NCBI GenBank assembly: GCA_963576725.1
Contig: OY755238.1
Span: 28,849,201 to 28,913,200, forward strand
DNA from: Azorinus chamasolen
Lineage: Eukaryota; Mollusca; Bivalvia; Cardiida; Solecurtidae
Direction of reading: 5' to 3'
Length of the DNA stretch: 64,000 nucleotides
Below, piece after piece: positions 10,301 through 20,055 of this stretch (position 1 is the first letter of the stretch; each line of letters opens with the position of its first letter). The notes below the pieces were generated by a model. It saw only the letters and a program-made list of their open reading frames with translations. It had not been told where the DNA came from and did not search any database. The translations under genes and the position numbers were made by a program.

Positions 10301-10705
10301 TACAGTAAACCCTTCTTAACCACTCGAACAATTAAGTATCAGTACCGGTTAATGCAGGGTGGACGTCATGTAGAAGCTCCTTTGGGGAACATTTTGTATG
10401 ACTTTTACACTGCATTAACCCATTTCCTCATATTGACGACTTTTGACGACTCTGTAAAAATCACTTTGTGAAACCATTGTGATAAATAGAGCATTTCCTG
10501 CTATAGGAGCAAATGCTCTATTTATCACAATGTTTCAAACTACAAAATTCTAAAAACCTTTTCTCTAGTTAATGCTCCTTTTCGGTAGATTTATTCAAAA
10601 AGGTTGTATCTATAAAAGCTTATGAGGTAACGGGTTAAGCAATCACCTGTCTTAAAAGACTACATTTTTCTTCATTAATATTCCGTCTAAGAGGGGTTTA
10701 ATCGT
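10300..10705. mobile_element. Family D element split by B3
   Basis: Left half: TACAGTAAACCCTTCTTA, then GGTTAATGCAGGGTGGACGTC and AGAAGCTCC. The right half resumes at 10639 with GCAATCACCTGTCTTAAAAG and ends ...CGTCTAAGAGGGGTTTA. The B3 insertion lies in the right arm of the palindrome core, at TTAA. Confidence 0.75.
10415..10638 (+). mobile_element. Family B MITE B3, complete, nested in D
   Basis: TTAACCCATTTCCTCAT to TATGAGGTAACGGGTTAA, flanked by a duplicated TTAA. The palindrome at about 10461-10549 has the apex TTTCCTGCTATAGGAGCAAA. The non-palindromic tail carries CTCTAGTTAATGCTCC and AAAGGTTGTATCTA. Confidence 0.9.
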
Positions 10706-10884
10706 ATCTGTCTGAAAACTGTTGTTAGCATATTATACCGTTTTGGAATTTATAGCGTCAATCAAATTGTCTGTTTCCTTAAATGTCTGTGAAAAAATGA
10801 GATGAGTCAGCGCTGCAGCAAGGCCTTCTTGAACACTTACAAGGACATTATCTGAATTTAATCTTTTCACTAATTTAAAGACTT

Positions 10885-11005
10885 TTTCACACATTTGCAA
10901 ATAGAGTAGACCCAATCGGAGCCGTCTGATCAGGGTCTGCTCTGTTTGCTTATGCGTTTATATAGATGTGAGTCTACAGTATCTGTCCGGCAGGTTAACG
11001 AATCA
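10885..11005 (-). mobile_element. Family A fragment
   Basis: Palindrome at about 10894-10949 with an internal deletion (ACCCAATCGGAGCCG), then GAGTCTACAGTATCTGTC. It is truncated by the abutting A10. Confidence 0.65.
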
Positions 11006-11238
11006 TTAACCCTTTCCCTGATGAATATTCATTTAGGAAATAATGACGTCATGAATATTGATCAGATAATTTTTATAATGGCATATGAAATCAGGACATT
11101 TCAGCTTAGGCACAAGCTGTAGAATCAGATCTAAAACAGAGCAGGCGCTGGTCAGACGGCTCCTATAGGAGCCGTCTGATCTGGGTCCACTCTGTTTGCA
11201 GATGCATCAAAATGCGTTTACATAAGGGAAAGGGTTAA
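11006..11238 (+). mobile_element. Family A MITE A10, complete
   Basis: TTAACCCTTTCCCTG to AAGGGAAAGGGTTAA. The body carries ATAATGACGTCATGAATATT; the palindrome at about 11131-11202 has the intact GCTCCTATAGGAGC apex and the T/T opposition. Confidence 0.9.
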
Positions 11239-11306
11239 AATTTGTTCATGTACTATTACAAAACTTCAGCTGATAAATATGATATCATTTATTTCTTACA
11301 TGGGTA

Positions 11307-11579
11307 ATGAACAGGGAAATGGTCAACATATGTAATCTCAAGGAGCTTCTGCGACACGGTATTTCACATCCTGAATGTTATGGTGATGTGATTTACAAAC
11401 TTCGTAAAATTATTGGACATACCCATTTTCTCACTTTGTTCATCAAATGTATAAAACAATTCATTAAAAAGGGATATGATCCTGTAGTACTACAACATAC
11501 TGCATGTTTGGTTGTGAACCCTTTTACAGTTGACAATCACGCTGGCCTCTTTGCATGTACGCCGACAAGAAAGGTTTAG
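11307..11579 (+). pseudogene. C-terminal fragment of a reverse-transcriptase polyprotein
   Basis: The frame reads ...NLKELLRHGISHPECYGD, then YKLRKIIGHTHFLT, then KKGYDPVVLQHTACLVVNPF. In the 52.9-54 kb copy the same segment follows a YLDD motif, so it is the post-catalytic region of an RT-bearing element. From memory, similar proteins are abundant in bivalves and other invertebrates; whether they are Penelope-like is uncertain. About 90 codons remain, with no RT catalytic core here. Confidence 0.6.
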
Positions 11580-12086
11580 TACTCTATGCAATCGACCTCT
11601 TAAATCCAGAAATGGAAGGAGAACGTCGGATATCTGTACTATTTCATTTTTGTCGTACCCTTTATTACTTTTCTACAGTTACTCTGTTTGCAGCTCAATC
11701 ATTGAGTACACTAGCGATAGGTGGATACAGTATGTTCACTTAAATGTTTTTTCGTTATACATGCATTTTACCACTGTATTTGCTGTCGCGGTTGTTGTAG
11801 ATTAGTCGGAGAGGGGATACGTTTATTTACACTGTTTGTCTTTTAGGATGGGGATGGAATAAGTGTGAGGTTGGGCGCCCATAAACCGGTTTAACCCCCC
11901 AGTGACTTTTGTCACTGACCGTTCCAAGGCGGTACTTCCATCGTCCTCCTATTGTATGTTTGTTTTGTCTTTGTGCGTCTCTTGTTGTTTTTTCTACTTA
12001 TGTACATTTGCTGTTTCCTTGTGTTGCTGTTCGGGCGAGTGTTTGTTCTGTATGTGGTGTTTCCTGCATGACTCATTTTTGTACTT
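11330..12086 (+). mobile_element. Reverse-transcriptase retroelement, 3' part, copy 1
   Basis: Collinear with the minus copy at 52859-54040 and sharing its 3' terminus (CATGACTCATTTTTGTACTT). The 5' end is truncated. It contains the end of a coding region (11307-11579) followed by a 3' tail with GACCGTTCCAAGGCGGTAC. A fixed 3' end with variable 5' truncation is typical of target-primed retroelements. Confidence 0.75.
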
Positions 12087-12282
12087 GTACTATAAATACA
12101 GATGCAGCCATTAGTTGCGGTGAGTTGCTTCTTGTGGCATATGTGACATATGTGACATAAACATAGCTATTTCTATTATTTATACAAAACGATTCTAGTT
12201 GGTTTGAGATTTTCCTGAAAGTAGCGCCATAATCTGAAATAAATATAGAAAAGAATCACTATACGTGTGCTGTGACGAGATA

Positions 12283-12450
12283 TAAAACTAGCGTCATTAC
12301 ATGTAATTTCATCGATAATTTTCTACAACGGGTACTAATGAACTTCTATGTGAAAGCTTAATTGAACATTTGCTTTTAATAAGGTTTTACGGGAAATTAC
12401 GGGACTTGAATAAACCGCTAATGCCGGTTATTATTTCAATTATGTGGAGA
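12283..12450 (+). repeat. Dispersed repeat N, copy 2
   Basis: CTAATGAACTTCTATGTGAA, AATAAGGTTTTACGG and AATAAACCGCTAATGCC align with the copy at 1368. Confidence 0.5.
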
Positions 12451-12489
12451 TATATGGAGGGGGTACTCTTTACATTTAAACCTGTGGTG

Positions 12490-12492
<3 letters not shown>

Positions 12493-12562
<70 letters not shown>
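12493..12562. repeat. GA dinucleotide microsatellite
   Basis: About 31 uninterrupted GA units (12493-12555) ending in a run of eight G. It creates fortuitous Arg-Glu and Leu-Ser frames on the two strands. It abuts a diverged retroelement tail. Confidence 0.97.
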
Positions 12563-12745
12563 TAAGCGTGAGGTAGGGTACCAGCGCACTTGATTTTACT
12601 TCATTAGCCTGTTTGGCTACTGACTTCTGCAAAGGCGGTACTACTGCTGTCGCCCTAATGTATATTTTTGTTGGGATTATGTGGTAAATGGTTTATGTCT
12701 ACTTGTGCGTAGCGTCACGTTTTGTCTGGTAGTTGTGTTGTTTCC
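12560..12745 (+). mobile_element. Diverged retroelement 3' tail, copy 4
   Basis: GTAAGCGTGAGGTAGGG, TGGCTACTGACTTCTGCAAA, GGCGGTACTACTGCTGTCGC and TTGTTGGG-like words follow the order seen in the tails at 11840-12060 and 17410-17640. It is more decayed than the others. Confidence 0.5.
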
Positions 12746-12752
12746 TGTTTGG

Positions 12753-12905
12753 TTGCTCTGTTTGCTTAATAAATTCTATCGATATTGCTCTACAGTTTCT
12801 GCTATTGCCAAACTTTCCTGTGTTCTTGTGCTATTATAAAATGCATCTAATAAATATGCATGACGTAGTTATATTTTACATGCATATTCATGAGTGAAGG
12901 GTTAA
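12753..12905 (-). mobile_element. Family A, non-palindromic half
   Basis: Starts inside the palindrome (GCTCTGTTTGCTTAAT) and ends TGAGTGAAGGGTTAA. CTACAGTTTCTGCTATTGCC is the family body. Confidence 0.75.
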
Positions 12906-13004
12906 AAGGTGTATTGCAGAATTAACCTAAAAATGTATTCACTCTAAAACGACCATCTATGGTCTTGGTATCAAAGCCAAATAGCAGCTTAAGATAGGAT
13001 GATT

Positions 13005-13131
13005 AACGTAGAATCAGATCCATACTATGTCATAGCAAATAGAGCAGATCATTTATCAGACGGTTCGTGTCTGATATTGGTCTTCTCCGTTTGCAAAAGC
13101 TTTAAAAACGTGTATCTGTCCAGTAAAGGGT
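13005..13131 (+). mobile_element. Family A, palindromic half, diverged
   Basis: GTAGAATCAGATCCATA, then a worn palindrome (GCAAATAGAGCAGATC...GTCTTCTCCGTTTGC) and a CAGTAAAGGGTTA end. Confidence 0.6.
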
Positions 13132-13289
13132 TACTACAAAATGAACATAGTACTGAAAAGGCAAAAGCGACCAATTGTGACATTATATTTTTATGTGTTA
13201 TGCGTGGGGATTTTTATATTTCTCTAGATCATGAATAAATGACTGCAGAATTTGATATGTTTGAATCAAAAATTTACAATACAGAAATG

Positions 13290-13482
13290 TTCTAAAATGT
13301 ATCACTACGCATATCTAGAAACAAGCGCATATCCTGCAGGAGCTTTCGGCATTACCGTAGTTCTGTATTAAGCTTTGACCTTGAACAATTGTCCAGGTTA
13401 GAACTCGGATGACTCGAACCTCTGTTATCTCAAACTAATTTGTATGGTCCCTTGAAATTCAATATATCGAAGTTCAACTGTA
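13290..13482. mobile_element. Family I element, partial
   Basis: The right terminus is CGAAGTTCAACTGTA (13482). The interior matches 30020-30280: TATCACTACGCATATCTAGA, then AGGAGCTTTC.GCATTA. The left terminus is lost. The TIR words resemble pogo/Tigger elements. Confidence 0.65.
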
Positions 13483-13998
13483 TGTCTCTCACATGTTTGT
13501 AACCGAATTATTTCAACATGTCATTGGAAGCAAATGATGTTGTTGTGGCATGGAATACTAGTTTAAACAGCATGTGCAATATTTTTCAACGCATGTTAAG
13601 CTAGACGAATAAATCCTGAAAAATGACACTTTCCATTGTTTATTGCAAAACACACTTAAGATTAAACAAATGTGTTGTCATCAACGCTATGCTGTCTTGG
13701 CATGAAGGGCCAATAGACAGGATATTCAATCTTAAACCAAATAATAATGTACGGTAATGCAAAATCCATAGTTATTTCAATTCATAGCCAAATTATTATC
13801 AGTAAGCTTAAATTTGGTAAGCAGTTTCCCTTTCCGCAAATATATTCTTGAAATGTTAAGTAAATTCACAAAGTAATTTGTATTTTGACATGCCAACTTT
13901 TTGTCTTTGAAATGACGTTTTGCTTAGTTCAAACATTGAAAACTATGTGGTGAAACAAACAGTACGCATAGTAACACCTGTGCTCATCGGTCATTCAT
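13483..13998. other. No gene seen
   Basis: AT-rich DNA; no repeat family or reading frame recognised. Confidence 0.5.
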
Positions 13999-14220
13999 TT
14001 AACCCTTTCGGTGCCAAATTTCTAATTGTTGTCTGTAATCCAGTTTTTGCTCAATCATTCGGTACAATAAGGAAATGAGATAAATAAATGAAAATTTCAA
14101 AAGAATAAAGCACATATACAGGAATAGAGATTGAGAGAAAAAGTGAACAGGCGGCGTCTGATCTGGGACTACACTGCTTGTCATGGTGCATTTATGCGAC
14201 ATTGGTGGTGACAGGGTTAA
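13999..14220 (+). mobile_element. Family F MITE F1, palindrome arm deleted
   Basis: TTAACCCTTTCGGTGCC to GGTGGTGACAGGGTTAA. The left palindrome arm is lost, so only GGCGGCGTCTGATCTGGGAC and ACACTGCTTGTC remain. Its terminal TTAA is also the first TTAA of the next element. Confidence 0.85.
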
Positions 14221-14464
14221 CCCTTTCCCTGGTCTGTGTTTATTCCAACTTTCAGTACCTACTGTATATTCATTGAAAAATAAGTTATAATGAAATATGG
14301 AAGGTGGATCATCATACCTATTTTAGAAACTAAAGAAATAGATATTTCAAATCCATTAGCAAACAGAACAGATCCTGATCAAACGGCTCCGATAGGAGCC
14401 ATCGATCAGGCTTTACTCTGGTCACAAATGCGTGAAAACACGTTTATATGAGGGAAAGGGTTAA
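14217..14464 (+). mobile_element. Family A MITE A13, complete
   Basis: TTAACCCTTTCCCTGG to AGGGAAAGGGTTAA, of the body variant with TTTATTCCAACTTTCAGTAC. The palindrome has the apex CGGCTCCGATAGGAGCC with a small deletion in the second arm. It is followed by a short direct duplication (GGGTTAATGAAAATCTGAAG). Confidence 0.88.
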
Positions 14465-14516
14465 TGAAAATCTGAAGGGTTAATGAAAATCTGAAGAAAG
14501 CAAGTTGCTTATTAAT

Positions 14517-14600
14517 ATAGGGCAAAAGTAATTCGGAAAGCTTATATAGGAGCTTTCTGCATTAGTTTGACCTGCATTAAACTACCACTTGCTTTACAGA
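14517..14600. mobile_element. Family D core fragment
   Basis: GCAAAAGTAATTCGGAAAGC, TTATATAGGAGCTTTCTGC, then GACCTGCATTAAACTACCAC. This is the palindrome core without either terminus. Confidence 0.65.
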
Positions 14601-14635
14601 CCCATAATTACTCATTGTGATGGTCGCTGTGCTAT

Positions 14636-14738
14636 GATCAGATCAGAAGGCTCCTTCAAATGTCTTCTTATCTGGATCTGCGTTAATTTTTTGACTATCT
14701 TTATCTATTCCATCTTTTACACTTTTGCAAACAGAGCA
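14636..14738. mobile_element. Family A fragments
   Basis: A palindrome remnant (GATCAGAAGGCTCCTTC), then ACTTTTGCAAACAGAGCAG, the first arm of another A palindrome broken by the SINE that follows. Confidence 0.5.
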
Positions 14739-14990
14739 GCGTCCCATGGCGGAATGGTCTTCGACTGACAACCATATTGCACCTCGCCGCTTAGGGTCGA
14801 ATCCCGGCCTGTGAAGTTGGAATATTCATGTGAGGAAGCATTCCACTTGGATAACGGTTGTTCGATGGTTCAAACCTGATGCTCTTTCTCCTATGAACAA
14901 AATAATGCAATTTGTTCAACGCACAGAAGAAGCACTTGGGTCTCCATCCAACTATAATTAGCTGTACGCCGTGATATCACCTAAATATTT
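14739..14990 (+). mobile_element. tRNA-derived SINE, copy 1
   Basis: The tRNA-like head has an A-box-like GGCGGAATGGTCTTCGACT and a B-box GGGTCGAATCCCG. The central part GAGGAAGCATTCCACTTGG is followed by GGTTGTTCGATGGTTCAAAC. Collinear with 46014-46296. The head and central words resemble SINEs I recall from bivalves with a conserved central domain (Meta-type); that label is from memory. Confidence 0.7.
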
Positions 14991-15182
14991 TAAAGCAATG
15001 TAAATCTCCGTCATAGAATCATAGAATTTGATTATAGGTTGCACATGTTGTGAAATAAAAATGTCATATAACGTTGATCTTGTCGGGAACTATATTGCAT
15101 ATACGCACATTTATAAACTTTTTATAGAAACCATGCATGCACGGGGTTAACATGATACCTGGACGAGACGACCTTTGACGCT

Positions 15183-15399
15183 TTAACTCTTTCCCTGATG
15201 AATATTCATGCAGGAAATAATGACGTCATGAATATTAATAAGATTCTTTCTTATAATGGCACATGAAATCAGGACATTTCGGCTCAGGCAGACACTGTAG
15301 AATCAGATCTATATAACACCATAAGCAAACAGAGCAGACCCTGATCAGACGGCTCCTATAGGAGCCGTCTGATCTGGGTCTACTCTGTTTGCAGATGCG
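15183..15399 (+). mobile_element. Family A MITE A14, right end replaced
   Basis: TTAACTCTTTCCCTGATG at 15183. Palindrome at 15325-15393, one of the best preserved, with the T/T and C/A oppositions. It breaks at GCAGATGCGTC and joins half of a family C element. Confidence 0.88.
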
Positions 15400-15505
15400 T
15401 CCCGAAGAGACGATTCTAAGGAGTGGTCACATTGTATGGTTTGGTGCTGAAAAAAAGGAGCATTGTTTGAAAAAAAGTAAGTTTACGCAGCTTTTCTGGA
15501 GTCTG
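15400..15505 (+). mobile_element. Family C half element
   Basis: Starts at the C palindrome apex (GAAGAGACGATTCTAAGGAG) and runs through the second arm to TTTTCTGGAGTCTG. The first arm is absent. Confidence 0.7.
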
Positions 15506-15559
15506 ACACTGTTTCTATATGTCCGTAACGATAGTGAAATTTCGTGATATATATTCAGA

Positions 15560-15700
15560 CGGAATACGTTTTAGGTGTCCTTGTGTAACAAACAGTGCAC
15601 CGAACTTGTAGCATTAAATTATTTCATTTATAAGCCAGACGAAATATTCTGTAAATGCAGGCCTCACATGCAATATCCCAATTTGAAGTATGGTCTGTAT
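15560..15700 (+). repeat. Dispersed repeat P, copy 2
   Basis: CGTTTTAGGTGTCCTTGTGT, AGCCAGACGAAATATTCTG and CAATATCCCAATTTGAAG align with the other two copies. A short minus frame (15614-15802) crosses it without meaning. Confidence 0.5.
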
Positions 15701-16098
15701 TGACCAGCGCGTGACAAAAAGACTTTTCGATATGCAAAAAGGGTACAGACCCAAATTATGGTCGTTGTCTTTAATACATTCCAGTGTCAATTTATAGAGC
15801 ATAGACCTTTACAAAACAAATGCATTTATTGCAGTCAAATGGAGTCACAGATTTTCGTTGATAGTGTGGGGAAAAAGTAGTGGAGATGAAATATATAGTA
15901 ATACTCTTCACAATTCAAAGTTATTGTTTTGCAGAGTTACAAAGCAAAGCAATTGAGCAAAAATATTTTGTCACCTAACTCTTTCAACCAGGGACATGCA
16001 TGTACTGTCATTTGCAAACAGTGTAGAACCACATCAGACTGCTTCTTGAGTTACACACTGAAGGGATTGTCCACTCTGATCATCCAGGGTTGAGAAGG

Positions 16099-16326
16099 TT
16101 AACCCATTCCCTCTTATTGAAGCCTTTTGGCGCCTCTGGAAACACACGTTTTAGAAACCATTGTGATAAATAGAGCATTTGCTCCTGTGGAGCAAATGCT
16201 CTATTTATCACAATGGTTTCTAAGCTACACAGTTCTATTGCTTTCCTTTTTCTAGTTAATGCTCCTTTTTAGTAGATTGATTCAAAGAGGTTGGGTCTAA
16301 AAATAGCCTATGAGGTAATGGGTTAA
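16099..16326 (+). mobile_element. Family B MITE B4, complete
   Basis: TTAACCCATTCCCTCTTATT to GAGGTAATGGGTTAA, 228 bp. The palindrome at 16152-16222 has two perfect 34 bp arms around a 3 base centre (CTCC TGT GGAG). Confidence 0.93.
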
Positions 16327-16572
16327 GATAAAGTTACTATTACTTACAGCCAATCAATATTTTGCCTGCTAGACGAACTATGGTTAAGCCCTGTTGGAAA
16401 CACTTTTTGTCGTTCGGTGAAATATGCATCCCAGAATTTTTACAGTAACTTCAAAGTGCCGACGCTATGTACGATTCATAAACTTAAGCATACGCCCTAA
16501 ACTATTGTTTAAGCTGAATATGATATGATTATATAGCATGCAAGTCAGATCTATGGGACAGCTGAACGCAGT

Positions 16573-16701
16573 AAATCCTTTCCCTGTTGCATATTCATGT
16601 CAGAAATAATGGAATCAACAATATTTATGAGCTTCATGGCATTTTACGCTGGTTTGTTTAGGTATTGGTATAAACTGAAGAGTAAGCTCTATCATAATTT
16701 C
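16573..16701 (+). mobile_element. Family A left half
   Basis: AATCCTTTCCCTGTTGC, CATGTCAGAAATAATGG, then worn sequence up to the start of F2, which truncates it. Confidence 0.6.
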
Positions 16702-16945
16702 TTAACCCTTTCGGTGCCAAATTTCTAATTGTCGTCTGCAATCCAAGTTTGTTAAATCATTCAGTAAAATAAGGAAATGAGATAAATAAATGCAAATTTC
16801 AAAGTAATACAGCATATATAGAAATAGAGATTGAGACAAATAGTGAAGTCCCTGATCAGACGCCGCCTTTTCAAGGCGAGGTCTGATCTGGGACTACACT
16901 ATTTGTAATGGTTCATTTATGTGACTGCGGTGGTGAAAGGGTTAA
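16702..16945 (+). mobile_element. Family F MITE F2, complete
   Basis: TTAACCCTTTCGGTGCC to GGTGAAAGGGTTAA, 244 bp. The palindrome begins CAAATAGTGAAGTCCCTGAT near 16837 and ends ACACTATTTG near 16909, apex GCCGCCTTTTCAAGGCG, with a T/T opposition (CCCTGATC against GATCTGGG). Confidence 0.9.
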
Positions 16946-17029
16946 GCAAACAAGCAAACATACAAACTATTGCGTTTGTTAAGGCGTGAAAACGTTCGCC
17001 CCGTACTTCATTCTCAGTGTTGTTATACC

Positions 17030-17220
17030 TTCTGATCCTTCGAGATCATTAATTTCAGTGCTTCTTGTTCTGAAAATTGAATACCGCTGTAGCCGGTGCT
17101 AGAGGGTTAGAGCAGTACTGCTCATGAACAGACTCAATAAAACCGAGTCTGCAATTTTCTCTTTTTGTGTTGCAATTTTTGCTCTCGGGGAATCACCTCC
17201 CTTCAGAATTTACCCTACCT
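17030..17220 (+). repeat. Dispersed repeat M, copy 1
   Basis: CTTCTGATCCTTCGAGATCA, AATTGAATACCGCT, GCTCATGAACAGACTCAATA and TCACCTCCCTTCAGAATTTA recur in reverse at 56508-56707. Function and class unknown. Confidence 0.65.
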
Positions 17221-17312
17221 GGTGTGTTCGGGCACCCACTCCTCTTTTGTAAAGCCAAATAGATCAATTTGGCAGCAATTTGGCAAGTTAAGATTAGACT
17301 GGCATTATGTTC

Positions 17313-17654
17313 GATGTTTTCGTTTTACAAGCACTTTACCACTGAATTTGTCATTGCGGTTGTTGCAGATTGTTCGGAGAGGGGATACGTTTATTTAAAC
17401 TGTTTGTCTTTAAGGGTGGGGATTGAATAAGTGTGAGGTAGGGCGCCACGAAACCGATTTAACCCCCAATGACTTTTGTCACTGACCGTTCCAAGGCGGT
17501 ACTTCCATCTTCCCCCTATTGTATGTTTGTTTTGTCTTTATATGTCTATTTATGTTTTGATAGTTATGTATATTTGCTTTGTTTTCTTGTGTTGCTGTTC
17601 GGGCGACTGTTTGTTCTGTATGTGGTGTTTCCTGCATGACTCATATTTGTACTT
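17313..17654 (+). mobile_element. Retroelement 3' tail, copy 2
   Basis: Only the noncoding tail remains: CACTTTACCACTG, GAGAGGGGATACGTTTATTT, GACCGTTCCAAGGCGGTAC, ending CATGACTCATATTTGTACTT at the same point as copies 1 and 3. The frames through it have no protein support. Confidence 0.75.
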
Positions 17655-17789
17655 TGATCTGGGTATTCACTATTTGCTCATGTGTGTCTCTCCGATTAAG
17701 CAAGGACAGCGTCCAAATCGTGCGAACTCACATTTGTTAGTAAATAAATCTTAAGCGTACTACTTGAGGAAATTAAGCATTATATATCC

Positions 17790-17950
17790 TTAACAGATAA
17801 GTTGACGGTACTTGTTTCCTGGCGTAATTACACGAAACGTGACAAAGCACACAATTACGGAAGTCATACAGATAGTTAAAACAGGCTGTGGCACAGCTTA
17901 TACGTGTTAAAATATAGCATTGCATCATTAATGGTTACAAAAACTCGTAA
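17790..17950 (+). repeat. Dispersed repeat X, copy 2
   Basis: ACGGAAGTCATACAGATAG and AAAATATAGCATTGCATC align with 5615-5765. Confidence 0.5.
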
Positions 17951-18004
17951 GATAGTCACACTACGCAGGTAATAATAGTTCACCGTCTTATTCCTTGTGT
18001 AAAA

Positions 18005-18230
18005 TCTTTACTTCCCTTTTTCCAGTTAAATGTGCATGTAAAATAGCTGCATGCTCATAGTGACAACTGCACACAGGATATTGTTAGTATTGGTGGAAAT
18101 TGTGAAGTCAGATCTGCATAAATGAGCAATGCAGATTCCGATCAGATGGCTCCTAAAGGAACCATCTGATCGGGATATAATATGTTAGCAAATGCGTGAA
18201 AAGACGTTTATATGAGAAGAATGTTTTACC
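18005..18230 (+). mobile_element. Family A, strongly diverged
   Basis: Palindrome at about 18128-18177 (CCGATCAGATGGCTCC and its partner ACCATCTGATCGGG) with worn outer arms (GAGCAATGCAGA). Both termini are degraded. Confidence 0.6.
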
Positions 18231-18261
18231 CGATATGTAATTCGAAATGTGTACATTAGTA

Positions 18262-18440
18262 TACAGTAAAACGGTACTACTAAAACCTCTCTATTACGGC
18301 CACTAAATGGTGTTAATTAGTTGGTATTTAGGGCAGATAGGAGCGTTCTGTTTTACTTTTACCTTGCATTAAGCAGTCACCTGCCTTTAACACAAAATAA
18401 TTGATGTCATTTAGTGGCCGTTATGGAGACGTATTCCTAA
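18262..18440. mobile_element. Family D element D2, first arm deleted
   Basis: TACAGTAAAACGG followed by a second TIR-like CTAAAACCTCTCTATTACGG; the right end GTGGCCGTTATGGAGACG is worn. Only the second palindrome arm (AGGAGCGTTCTGTTTTAC) is present. Confidence 0.7.
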
Positions 18441-18508
18441 AGGTATCCAATGACTGTTGGAAATTACCCGTTTTTCAATAATATTGGGAAAAAGGAACGT
18501 GCCGGAAT

Positions 18509-18704
18509 ACAGTAAAAAATCACTAATTCGGACGTTACATTTAGTATATATATCGGTCTGTACGACAGGTAGTAGCTTAATGCAGTGCAGAAAGCTCCAC
18601 TGGGAGATATATGCATGAATTTCACTCTACATTAAGCAGCCACCTGCAAAGAGGTATCTAAACTCTTCTCTATTAGAATTCCGGTGTAGAGAAGTTTTAC
18701 TGTA
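18509..18704. mobile_element. Family D/J relative
   Basis: TACAGTAAAAAATCACTAAT at the left and GTAGAGAAGTTTTACTGTA at the right. The core palindrome (TAGCTTAATGCAG...CTACATTAAGCAGCC) is diverged in the middle. Confidence 0.7.
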
Positions 18705-18933
18705 TTTAAGTCTATGTTCGGATGTTGCAATAAAAATCAAATATTGTAAAGCATACATGACTAAATGTATTGGTGTATTCCAGATAGCAGACAAATCCTA
18801 AATTTGAGAGTAGCCGCCACACCGGAAGACCGTTTTGTTTACAATCATCGCCCATTCAAACGTATCAGCAGTAAGGTAAAAAAAAAACATCAAAACAAAC
18901 AACAACGACATGTTGTGAAATAGTATAGCATTC

Positions 18934-19162
18934 ATTCACACATTCCCTCATATTATCACCTTTTGAAATCGTTAAAAAATTCTATTTTAGAATCCATTGT
19001 GATAAAAAGAGTAATTGGTCTACTGGAACAAACGCTCTATTTATCACAATAGTTTCAAAACTTTACAATACTTTTTCCCTTTCTCTTCTAGTAAATGCTC
19101 TTTTTCAGTAGAATTCTTCAAAGTGGTAGGTCATATAAATAGTCTAAGAGGAAACAGGTTAA
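18934..19162 (+). mobile_element. Family B MITE B5, diverged
   Basis: Left end worn (CACACATTCCCTCATATT), right GAGGAAACAGGTTAA. The palindrome has several mismatches but keeps CCATTGTGATAAA and CTCTATTTATCACAATAG. Confidence 0.8.
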
Positions 19163-19744
19163 CTGTTATTGGTAATGAGCGTTAATTGAGTCTCTGTGGA
19201 AAAAAAATGCATGCACGTTTCATATTTAACCCTGCGCCAGATTATTATTTATGTAAGCAATAATGAGATCAATAACATATATTACATGGGGTTTTATACT
19301 GACATATTAACACAGGATTTATTTGTTATGATAAAAACTGAACAATGTGACCCATATATAATATGACCCAATTACCTCACCTCTGATATTTTTGGTGAAG
19401 TTACATGGTCAGTAACTAGATTACTTCTCCTGCCAGCGTAGAACCCAAACTTGAGGTAATGGCTGCACGGTGTTTTTGTCAGCAAATGGTTACTCAGTAA
19501 ATTTTATTTTAAAGTTAATACATAACGGATTTTTGTGTTTTCCGTTATAATTTTGGGTAGCTCGATTAAGCTTGTGCCGAATTGATGTTGGACCAAATTG
19601 ACACGGTACAGTTACAGTAAAAGTTGTTAGTTTGTTTACAAATATGGCGAAATGCTTTGCTTCCTTAGACGCCGAGGAGATTGAGAAAAAGAAGCAACTG
19701 AGCACTGATAGAATATAGACTGTACATCGGTGGGGTAAATTCGT
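19163..19744. other. Unassigned; possible decayed N-terminus
   Basis: A faint family A left half may lie at 19229-19340. At about 19643-19717 a plus frame begins MAKCFASLDAEEIEKKKQL and stops after 24 codons. That start resembles, from memory, N-termini of KIAA1958/DUF3504-like proteins. Too short to call. Confidence 0.25.
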
Positions 19745-19824
19745 AACGTAGTCATGAAGTGACCGGGTACGGGATGAAACCAGGTATCATCCCGTACCCG
19801 GTCACTACATGACTATGTAACTAA
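19745..19824. repeat. Long hairpin palindrome R
   Basis: Arms about 35 bp (TAGTCATGAAGTGACCGGGT and GTGACCGGGTACGGGATGA, with complement), loop AACCAGGTA. One base differs (GAAGTG against CACTAC). It has no relative elsewhere in the window. Confidence 0.85.
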
Positions 19825-20055
19825 TAATACCGTGTGTTCATATGACCTAACAACAAATCAGCTAATAACTATACACGATGACATTATTTCTTAAAGAAAT
19901 ATTCAACGTTTTAAGCAAATATCTCATTTAACTGGTAGAATTTAAGAGATAAAATTCTGAGATAACGAATGAAATTGTAGTGGTGACATACATCCTTAAT
20001 GACGTATTCAGTTGGCTTCCTTGTTATTTACGAAACTTCAAATTACAAATTGCAT

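Noticed and set aside
12370..12632. Arg-Glu and Leu-Ser rich frames
   Set aside because: Produced by the GA microsatellite at 12493-12555.
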